Origin: JACCUZ01 sp038246575
GTDB taxonomy: Bacteria; Actinomycetota; Actinomycetes; JACCUZ01
Assembly (NCBI GenBank): GCA_038246575.1
Contig: JBBRVU010000086.1
Span: forward strand, 1-16,286
DNA: 16,286 nucleotides
Reading direction: 5' to 3'
Made by a program: the position numbers and the translations under genes. Below the pieces are notes generated by a model. It was not told where the DNA came from and ran no database searches. It saw only the letters and a program-made list of their open reading frames with translations. Shown here one piece after another: positions 1-5,968 of the stretch (its first letter is position 1; each line of letters starts with the position of its first letter).

Positions 1-1
1 A

Positions 2-265
2 ACCGGATTCACTCTCCTGCGCAAAGCCCGCGCCGGAGAGCAACCCCGCCCCGGGGCGCACCTGCTCAAACCGTTGCGACAGACCATGGAATCAGTGTTC
101 GACACCCTCAAAGGCCAACTCAGCCTCGAACGACACGGCGGCCGCACCCCCACCGGTGTCATCGTCCGCGTCCTGCAACGCCTCCTGGCCATGACCGCCG
201 CCATCTGGCACAACGACCACACCGGCCAAACCATACTGCGGTCCCTAACCGCCTACGACCACTGA
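2..265 (+). CDS. IS982-family transposase, C-terminal part (5' end outside window)
   Basis: The reading frame is open from the first bases of the window to the TGA at 263-265, so the visible 87 residues are the C-terminal end of a longer protein whose start lies to the left. The segment ESVFDTLKGQLSLERHGGRT followed by RVLQRLLAMTAAIWHN and the ending RSLTAYDH is characteristic of IS982 transposases, which are DDE enzymes that cut and join the ends of their own insertion sequence. The Glu of MESVFDTLK (codon 89-91) is in the position of the last acidic residue of the DDE triad in that family. A start at TTG 74 or ATG 86 would be artificial, because homologous sequence continues upstream. The gene end is about 25 bp before the point where a neighbouring gene resumes in mid-protein, so the right end of the IS probably lies at 266-290. 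Completeness of the IS cannot be judged from this window. Confidence 0.85.
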   Translation, partial: TGFTLLRKARAGEQPRPGAHLLKPLRQTMESVFDTLKGQLSLERHGGRTPTGVIVRVLQRLLAMTAAIWHNDHTGQTILRSLTAYDH

Positions 266-290
266 CACCCCCTTGGAATCAATCATCTAG
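266..290 (+). mobile_element. probable right end of the IS982-type element
   Basis: These 25 bases separate the transposase stop codon from the first recognisable codon of the interrupted SRPBCC gene. By elimination they should hold the terminal inverted repeat of the IS and any target duplication. The left end is outside the window, so neither the inverted repeat nor the duplication can be matched by eye. The boundary is inferred from where SRPBCC homology starts (codon 291). Confidence 0.4.
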
Positions 291-716
291 GCATTCTGGG
301 CGTTCACCGACCTGGACCGGATCAAACCGCGCGAGCACAACATGCTGGCTGCGCCCATCGAAGCGACGGTGCTCAAGCAGCACGTCGGCGGCGACGTCTA
401 CGACCGCGGCACCGACGGCAGCGTCTGCCGATGGGGCAGAGTGCTGGCCTTCGACCCGCCGACCACGATCACGTTCAGCTGGGACATCGGGCCGGACTGG
501 CAGGTCGCGACTGACCTGAGCCGGACCAGCGAGGTCGAGGTCACCTTTGCCGCCGAGGGGGACCAGCGCACGCGCGTCACCCTCGTGCACCGACACATCG
601 ACCGGCACGGCGACGGGTGGCAGTCCATCCGCGATGGCGTCGAGGCCAAGGACGGTTGGCCGCTCTACCTCGCCAGGTACCACGACCTCACCCGCGGCGA
701 ACGGGACCCGGCATGA
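291..716 (+). pseudogene. SRPBCC / AHSA1-like domain protein, 5' truncated at the IS end
   Basis: The frame encodes AFWAFTDLDRIKPREHNM and continues through VGGDVYDRGTDGS, WGRVLAFDPP, TFSWDIGPDWQ, SEVEVTFAAEG and RVTLVHRHIDRHGDGW to the TGA at 714-716. This is the typical order of an actinobacterial START-fold (SRPBCC, activator of Hsp90 ATPase-1-like) protein, a small ligand-binding fold. Homologues of about 160 residues begin some 20 residues earlier with the first beta strand. Here an in-frame TAG at 288-290 precedes the homology, and there is no start codon before ATG 342, which lies after the conserved KPREHN motif. The gene has therefore lost its start and first strand, apparently through IS insertion or an IS-mediated deletion. 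Translation from ATG 342 would give 124 residues of incomplete fold. Its stop overlaps the next start in ATGA, so the two genes were one operon. Confidence 0.7.
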
Positions 717-1360
717 CGAGACCCGACCTGATGGAGCTGGCCGAGGAAGAACGCACCGATCTCCTTGCGCTGCTGCGAGAACTCACCACCGCTCAGTGGC
801 AGGCCCCGACGTTCTGCACGAAGTGGCGCGTGCGCGACGTGGCCACGCACATCGTCAGCTACGAGGAGCTGTCCACACCGAACCTTGACGGCATCTTCCT
901 ACGCGGGGGGCTTCGCGTGAGCGGGGTCCACGACGTCGCGCTGAAGCGGTACCAGGACATTGAACCCGAGGCCATCCTCGACCTCCTCTCACGCAACCTG
1001 CGCCCTCGCGGACTCACGTCGGGCTTCGGCGGTGGGATCGCACTGACCGACGGCACGATCCACCACCAGGACATCAGACGCGCCCTGGAACTTCCCCGAA
1101 GGATTCCGCCCCACCGGCTGGTACCCGTCCTCGACTTCGCGCTCGGCGCCGCGACCCTGTCCGCCAAGAAGAACGCGAAGGGGCTGAAGCTGAGCGCAAC
1201 AGACGTCGACTGGAGCGCCGGCGACGGCCCGGAAGCCAGCGGACCGGGAGAAGCCCTGCTGATGGCCATCGCGGGTCGCACGCAGGCGCTCGACGAGCTG
1301 CACGGCGATGGGCTTGACACGCTGCGTCGGCGAGTGGGTTCCCACCAGAGTAGGTCCTGA
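713..1360 (+). CDS. maleylpyruvate isomerase family mycothiol-dependent enzyme (DinB/MDMPI fold)
   Basis: The 215-residue product starts at ATG 713, overlapping the upstream stop by 4 bp (ATGA). Extending upstream to ATG 617 would only read antisense-like sequence across the SRPBCC gene, so it is rejected. The N-terminal half has the four-helix DinB/MDMPI pattern: an LAEEERTDLLALLREL helix, then TKWRVRDVATHIVSYEEL with His46 in the position of the first metal ligand of this fold. A second histidine motif, IHHQDIRRAL (His117, His118), is where the remaining ligands are expected. Family members bind a divalent metal and typically use mycothiol, the thiol of actinobacteria, for isomerisation or conjugation; the exact substrate cannot be read from sequence. 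Length and both His motifs look intact. Expression may have suffered from the IS truncation of its operon leader and partner. Family assignment is fairly firm; the activity is unknown. Confidence 0.8.
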   Translation: MTRPDLMELAEEERTDLLALLRELTTAQWQAPTFCTKWRVRDVATHIVSYEELSTPNLDGIFLRGGLRVSGVHDVALKRYQDIEPEAILDLLSRNLRPRGLTSGFGGGIALTDGTIHHQDIRRALELPRRIPPHRLVPVLDFALGAATLSAKKNAKGLKLSATDVDWSAGDGPEASGPGEALLMAIAGRTQALDELHGDGLDTLRRRVGSHQSRS

Positions 1361-1698
1361 CGACCTCGGTGTTCAGGCAGTGCCCCGACATCAGCAGGGG
1401 GCGATATCAGCCGACGCCCTGAACTTGAAGGTCGACAAGGGTGCCGACTCAGGCCGAGTCCGACCAGGTCGTGCCCCGTCGTCCCAACCTTCTGACTCAT
1501 CTCCCAGCCTTCTCAAGCCCCGGCCCTGACCCGCCACAACACGACTCGACTTTTGGGTCACATTCTGGGTCACCACCGGCGGCCCTGCTGACCCGGCGAA
1601 CGTTTCGACCAGAGCCTCAGCAGTCGCCTCGCCGGCCCTGGACGACCTATTTTTTCAACGCTCTGCGAGGTCGATGCGGTGTGGTCGGGTCGCTCCCG
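1361..1698. other. non-coding or degenerate interval
   Basis: I see no frame here with sustained codon bias or recognisable protein similarity. The interval holds a small perfect inverted repeat (GACTC-AGGCC-GAGTC, 1446-1460), two direct copies of TGGGTCAC at 1554-1561 and 1566-1573, and a run of six T at about 1650. The right part (1570-1698) is in frame with the end of the broken monooxygenase on the minus strand but no longer resembles it. The interval lies between a plus-strand gene and a minus-strand gene whose 3' ends face each other, so terminators would be expected, but none is convincing. Confidence 0.5.
1554..1573 (+). repeat. two direct copies of TGGGTCAC, 12-bp period
   Basis: TGGGTCAC occurs at 1554-1561 and again at 1566-1573, separated by ATTC. 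The repeat is exact and lies in an interval without genes. Tandem short sites like this can be protein-binding sites or remnants of a recombinase arm site, but two copies of 8 bp can also arise by chance or local slippage. No function is assigned. Confidence 0.4.
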
Positions 1699-3230
1699 GA
1701 ACGTGGGGGTCTCCCGACAGAGTGCGGCGACGTCCCGGCCTGCCCGCATCACGGAGAAGTCCGGTCGTACCAGTGCGGCCGCGGCCTTGCCGTCCGTGAG
1801 CCAGGTGCTTAGGGCCGAGCCGGGCGCTGCCGGGATCACCTGCGTCCCGCGCTCAGCAAGGAGGGCTCGCTGATCAAGGGTTCGGCGGGACAGCGGTAAC
1901 GAGCACGAACCCCCTACGAGTCGCGTCGTCGTACCTGGTGCCGTCGGTCAGGTTCGCGTTCGGGCACAGCCGGCCGTCGAGGGGTGTGCGGAGGCCGCGC
2001 CGACCGACGAGGTCGGACCGCGAGAGCGGTGGCGTCTCGCTGTCGAGCAGGCGGTTCCGCAGCCCGGGGACCCGGTGCAGGTGTGGAGCGATTGCCCTGC
2101 ACAGGAGGTCCCCCGCACTCCCGCCCTGGGTCATGGACATGCCGATGAGCTTGGCGAGCTGGATCAAGGCCCTCGTGTGCGGTTTGCACTCCACCTCGTA
2201 GGTGTCGAGCACCGACTCGAGAGGGGAAGGTCCCCGGACAGGACGCCGGCGATCTTCCAGCTGAGGTTCATCGCGTCGCGCACTCCCGAGCACAGTCCCT
2301 GCCCGACGAATGGTGGCGTGAGGTGCGCAGCGTCACCGAGCAGGAATACGTTGCGGTCTCGCCAGTGGTCCGCCAGCTGGCCCGGAAGGTGTACTCGGCG
2401 ACGCGCCCCAGCACCAGCCGGTCGCAGGGGATGCCCACGACCCACGGCCCGATGAGAGGCATCAGCGCTTCGACCGACTCGAAGTCGGCGGCGGTCTCAC
2501 CCGGAAGCAGCCTGAACTCCCAGCGGTACCGGGTCCGGCCGACCCGCATGTACGTAGCCGCACGGTCGGGGTCGCAGACCTGGTGCACGCCCTCCCACTG
2601 GTCGAGATCGACCGGGCTGTCCACGCCGACCACAAGCCAGCGCTGCTCGAACTTCAGGTCCTGGATCGTCGTGCCGATCGAGGTGTCAGCGCACCACGCT
2701 GTTGGCTCCGTCGCAGCCCAGGACGTAGGTCGCCAGCACGGACTCGTGCTGGCCGGTGAGCCGGTCGGTGAAGTCCACCCGCACCCGGCCCGACCGTCCT
2801 GGGCGAGGTCGGTGACGTCGACGTTCCCACGCAACGTGACCGTGGGTTGGTCCTTGAGGTTGGTGCGCATCAGCTGCTGGAGCTCGGGCTGGTCGAACAT
2901 GTTGGCCTTGGGGTGGCCGTGCCGCCCGTGGTCGCCATCCCGGTCGAACACCGCGAACACCCGGTGGTTGCGGTCGACCAGCTGCAGCCCGCGCGTCGGC
3001 CGCGACACGGCCGCGAACTGCTCGGCGATACCGAGTCGCGCCACGACGCGGTAGATCTCGTCGTCGAGGTGGACGGCCGGGGGCTGGGGGTAGACCCCGT
3101 CCCAGCGGTCCAGCACCAGGCAGTTCACGCCGTACTGCCCGAGCAGGGTCACTGCGGTGACCCCCACCGGGCCGGCTCCGACGATGACGACGGGAACCGG
3201 GTCGGCGGCGGACGGCGCGGACTCGTTCAT
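1699..3230 (-). pseudogene. FAD-dependent aromatic-ring monooxygenase (3-(3-hydroxyphenyl)propionate hydroxylase type), multiply frameshifted
   Basis: Translation from ATG 3230 gives a classic class A flavin monooxygenase N-terminus: VVIVGAGPVGVTAVTLLGQ (GxGxxG at residues 18-23) and CLVLDRWDGVYPQPPAVHLD. The rest of the protein is present, but in changing frames. The sequence RVRVDFTDRLTG...LGCDGANSVVR (the DG motif) sits in a second frame between about 2795 and 2690. The frame then returns for DTSIGTTIQDLKFEQRW. It shifts near 2381 into QLADHWRDRNVFLLGDAAHL and FVGQGLCSGVRDAMNLSWK, the second FAD/ribityl motif. It shifts again near 2222 into LDTYEVECKPHTRALIQLAK, and once more near 1877 into the C-terminal ALVRPDFSVMRAGRD segment. 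The enzyme family hydroxylates phenolic substrates using NAD(P)H and O2. About five frameshifts make the gene inactive. Very long intact ORFs next to it argue against poor sequence as the cause. Exact substrate class is a family-level guess. Confidence 0.85.
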
Positions 3231-3580
3231 CGCAAGTCTCCGACTACGAGCAGCAGGTAGCCCAGGGCAATCAGCCCTAGGACGATGGCCGGGGCGATCT
3301 CGCGCAGGCCGTCTCCGTTGCGCAGGTGGGTGACGAGGGCCCCGCCGAGGAGCATCAGCAGCCCCACAGCGGCCAGGGCTCCGAGCGCGGGGACGAACGC
3401 GCCGACGAGCAGCCCCAGGACCGCGAGGACCTCGAGCAGCCCGATTCTCCGGTACCCGGCGACGCTCATCCCGACGTGTTCGGCCCGTGCGCGTATGGCG
3501 GGTACCGCGGCGATCTTGGCCGTACCGAGGACCGCGAAGGCGATCACGAGCAGGGTGGCGAGAATCGTGGTGGTGGTCAT
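3227..3580 (-). CDS. DoxX-like family integral membrane protein
   Basis: From ATG 3580 the product is 117 residues and begins MTTTTILATLLVIAFAVLGT, a hydrophobic first helix. Then come a short polar stretch (KIAAVPAIRARAEHVGM) and three more hydrophobic segments, about residues 46-62, 66-86 and 96-114, giving the four-helix DoxX topology. The motif GALVTHLRNGD before the last helix is typical of the DoxX-like family. These small inner-membrane proteins often accompany oxidoreductases; a precise role is not established for most. Reading upstream of ATG 3580 adds only sequence antisense to the neighbouring gene start. The stop overlaps the start of the monooxygenase gene in ATGA, so the two were translated together. 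The product itself appears intact although its partner is broken. No strong Shine-Dalgarno is visible at normal spacing; the nearest AGGAG is about 15 nt upstream. Confidence 0.75.
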   Translation of the reverse strand: MTTTTILATLLVIAFAVLGTAKIAAVPAIRARAEHVGMSVAGYRRIGLLEVLAVLGLLVGAFVPALGALAAVGLLMLLGGALVTHLRNGDGLREIAPAIVLGLIALGYLLLVVGDLR

Positions 3581-3671
3581 GAACCTGATAGCGAGCTCCT
3601 CGTAGCGCGGCGAGGGTGGCCCAGTGCTCTTGAAGTCGTCTACTCCGCATCCCCCGCGTCGACATTTCCTG

Positions 3672-3701
3672 TTGTCGGCGAACGGGGCACAGGAATAGTG
3701 T
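3672..3701 (+). promoter_or_regulatory. candidate promoter of the four-gene cassette
   Basis: TTGTCG at 3672-3677 and TAGTGT at 3696-3701 are 18 bp apart and resemble housekeeping -35 and -10 boxes. They lie 42 bp upstream of the first cassette start, in the 162-bp divergent gap between the DoxX-like gene and the cassette. Actinobacterial promoters are variable, so this is only a plausible candidate. Confidence 0.25.
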
Positions 3702-3730
3702 GCTGTCCACCCCAGGCAGCCGACCTTGGT

Positions 3731-3736
3731 AAGGGA
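3731..3736 (+). promoter_or_regulatory. ribosome binding site deciding the start of the DUF6603 gene
   Basis: AAGGGA ends 6 nt before ATG 3743. This supports the 741-residue product over the much longer open frame that continues upstream through the antisense of the DoxX-like gene. Confidence 0.55.
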
Positions 3737-3742
3737 CGCCAC

Positions 3743-5968
3743 ATGGCTGGACCGGTTCGCTCCTACGCCGATGTTGTGGTCGCCGCCCTCGGCGCCCCAG
3801 GGGACGCAAGCCTCGCCAGCCTCCTCACCGCCGCCGACGGTCTGGACACGGCCCTCGGTGCTCCCGCGAACCTTGACGATGCCCTGGCGGACTGGCGCAC
3901 AGCCACCGACGCCCTGCGCGGGAGGCTCGTCGCATACCTGCTGGGGGAGATCCCCGTCCCCTCGCTGCCCCTGCTGGATCCAGGCGACGGCTGGAGCGCC
4001 CCCGACGGCGTGCGCCTCGACGCCTCGTTCGGGCCCCTCGGCCTGCACATCGAGTCACCCACCCTGCGCCTTGCCGACCCCCGCGACGCGGCCGCACCGC
4101 AGCTCGTCATCGGGCCACTGCCGCCCTACGGGGTCACAGCGCACCTCGACGCGGGGCCCGTCGTCGGCGACGGCTCGATCACCGTCCTTGCCGACGGCGT
4201 CAACGGCGTGCTGTCCCTGCACCTCGGAGTGATCGAGGTCGCCGCGCTCGCGAGCCTGCGCCGGGCCGGCTCGCAACCCTCCTTCGCAACCGTCTTCGCG
4301 GCGGGCTTCACCCCCGGCATCCAGGTGGGCTTCGGCTTCCAGCTCTCGCGCATCGGCGGCGTCGTCGGCATCAACCGCAGCGTCGACGTACCCGCGCTGG
4401 CGTCCAAGCTGCGCGACGGAAGTGCCGGGGAGGCGCTCTTCCCGCTCGACGTCGGAGAGAGCGCCCGCCGCGCGCTGGCTGCCCTCGAGGCCATCCTGGT
4501 CCCCCGCGTCGGTTCCTCGGTGGCCGGTCCGACGCTGCGGCTGTCGTGGTTGGAGATCGCCGGCCAAGGCTTCTGCTCACTGGACGTCGGGGTCCTCGTC
4601 GAGCTGCCCGGACCCCAGCGCATCGTCATCGTCGGGATCGCGCGCGCCGGCATCCCGCCCGTCCTGAAGCTGCGGGTCGACGTCGTCGGCGTCATCGACT
4701 TCGCCCAGCGGTTGCTCTCGGTGGACGCCAGCCTCGTCGACAGCGGGCTTCTCGACATCTTCACGATCTACGGCGACCTCGCGTTCCGTCAGTCCTGGGG
4801 CAGCCCCGGGTACACCGTGCTCTCGGTGGGCGGCTTCTACCCCGGATTCCGCCCGGAACCGGCGAACATTCCGCCGTTGCGGCGGCTCGGCTTCCACCTC
4901 GACCTGCCGGTCCCGGGCATCGACGTGCGGGCCGAGGGGTACCTCGCCGTCACGTCCAACACCGTCCAGCTCGGCGGCTACTTCGAGGCCGGGATCGAGG
5001 CTGGCGGATGCGGCGCGCACGGGTTCCTCAGCGTCGACGCAATCGTGCAGTTCACGCCGTTCCACCTGCACGCCGAGGTGAGCGCCGGGTTCGAGGTGGA
5101 GGTCTTCGGGCTGACCTTCGGCGGTATCCGCCTGGACGGCACGCTCGACGGACCTGGCCCGGTCACCATCTCCGGGCGCCTCACCGTCGAGACCTTCCTG
5201 CATGACTTCTCCTTCCACGAGACGTTCACCTTCGGCAGCTCGATCGGCCCTCCGGCCGTGCCGCCGACCCGCGCCGCCGACCTGCTGCGGCGCGAGGAGG
5301 TGCGGCCTGAGGCATTGCACGCGGTCGGCGGCCCCGACCGGGAGGTCGTGCTCGCGCCGCTGCCGGTGCCGCCGAAGCTGGCCCTGGTGCTGCCCCGCGG
5401 CGGAGTCGCCTGGCAGCAGAAGCGCGTCCCGCTGACCATCCCCATCGACCGGCTCGACGGTGCGCCGCTCGGCAGCAACCAGAAGGTCAGCGCCACGGTG
5501 CCGCAGCAGACGTCGGGCGTCGGCGACCTGTTCGCGCCGGGGTCCTTCATCACCCTCAGCCAGTCGGAGGCACTCAACCGCCCCGCGTTCGAGCAGCTCC
5601 CCGCCGGGGTGGTCTCCGCCGGCGGCCCCGACCTGGTCGGGACCGCAAGACCGCAGGCGAGCAAGCCCCAGGTGTTCCGCAAGGTGCGCGGCGAGCAGAT
5701 AATCCCCATGGGGGTCCTCGCCGGGACCGCGCGCGAGCTGCCCGGGATCCTGATGGCGATGGTCGCCGCGCGCGACGCCACCCCGGCACTGGCCACCACG
5801 GCGCCCCTGGTCACGGTCGGCACCGAGACCTGGGTCAGCACCTCCGACGGCGTCCGGCACGACAGCGCCACCGGTGCCCACCAGGCGGCCCGGGTGAGCC
5901 CCGACCCCCGCGCGTTCGCGGTCGCCGAACCCGACCTGGTCTCCGCCGTCGTGCTGGCAGGTGTGTGA
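3743..5968 (+). CDS. DUF6603-type large beta-rich protein (cassette gene 1)
   Basis: The product is 741 residues, starting at ATG 3743 behind AAGGGA. Residues 1-70 are Ala/Leu-rich and probably helical. About residues 90-500 form a beta-rich region with the pattern I associate with DUF6603: RIGGVVGINRSVDVPAL (near 204-220), LSVGGFYPGFRP (near 360), SNTVQLGGYFEAGIEAG (near 405), GFLSVDAIVQFTPFHLHAEV, and FGLTFGGIRLDGTLDGPGP before FHETFTFG near 497. A second, Pro/Val-rich part follows, with SGVGDLFAPGSFITLSQSEA and NRPAFEQLPAGV near 580-622, also typical of the family tail. There is no signal peptide, transmembrane helix or catalytic signature. The domain has no known function. The gene leads a cassette of four large genes; its stop overlaps the next start by one base (TGATG), which implies co-translation. 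The domain name is from memory of motifs; the function is unknown. Confidence 0.75.
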   Translation: MAGPVRSYADVVVAALGAPGDASLASLLTAADGLDTALGAPANLDDALADWRTATDALRGRLVAYLLGEIPVPSLPLLDPGDGWSAPDGVRLDASFGPLGLHIESPTLRLADPRDAAAPQLVIGPLPPYGVTAHLDAGPVVGDGSITVLADGVNGVLSLHLGVIEVAALASLRRAGSQPSFATVFAAGFTPGIQVGFGFQLSRIGGVVGINRSVDVPALASKLRDGSAGEALFPLDVGESARRALAALEAILVPRVGSSVAGPTLRLSWLEIAGQGFCSLDVGVLVELPGPQRIVIVGIARAGIPPVLKLRVDVVGVIDFAQRLLSVDASLVDSGLLDIFTIYGDLAFRQSWGSPGYTVLSVGGFYPGFRPEPANIPPLRRLGFHLDLPVPGIDVRAEGYLAVTSNTVQLGGYFEAGIEAGGCGAHGFLSVDAIVQFTPFHLHAEVSAGFEVEVFGLTFGGIRLDGTLDGPGPVTISGRLTVETFLHDFSFHETFTFGSSIGPPAVPPTRAADLLRREEVRPEALHAVGGPDREVVLAPLPVPPKLALVLPRGGVAWQQKRVPLTIPIDRLDGAPLGSNQKVSATVPQQTSGVGDLFAPGSFITLSQSEALNRPAFEQLPAGVVSAGGPDLVGTARPQASKPQVFRKVRGEQIIPMGVLAGTARELPGILMAMVAARDATPALATTAPLVTVGTETWVSTSDGVRHDSATGAHQAARVSPDPRAFAVAEPDLVSAVVLAGV

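Noticed and set aside
617..712. Longer N-terminus for the mycothiol-type enzyme
   Set aside because: The additional 32 residues are Arg/Pro-rich and overlap the SRPBCC gene; the ATGA overlap at 713 is the standard coupled start.
1441..1812. Plus-strand open frame between the mycothiol-type enzyme and the monooxygenase
   Set aside because: No familiar protein pattern and poor codon bias. Its right half is antisense to the C-terminal segment of the monooxygenase remnant.
3326..3742. Upstream extension of the DUF6603 frame
   Set aside because: It runs antisense through the DoxX-like gene and is acidic low-complexity sequence. AAGGGA and ATG 3743 give a normal start.
4577..5881. Long minus-strand open frame (434 codons) opposite cassette gene 1
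   Set aside because: It is the usual antisense artefact of a GC3-biased gene: Gly/Arg/Glu/Asp-rich low-complexity translation, no domain, and fully inside a convincing plus-strand gene.
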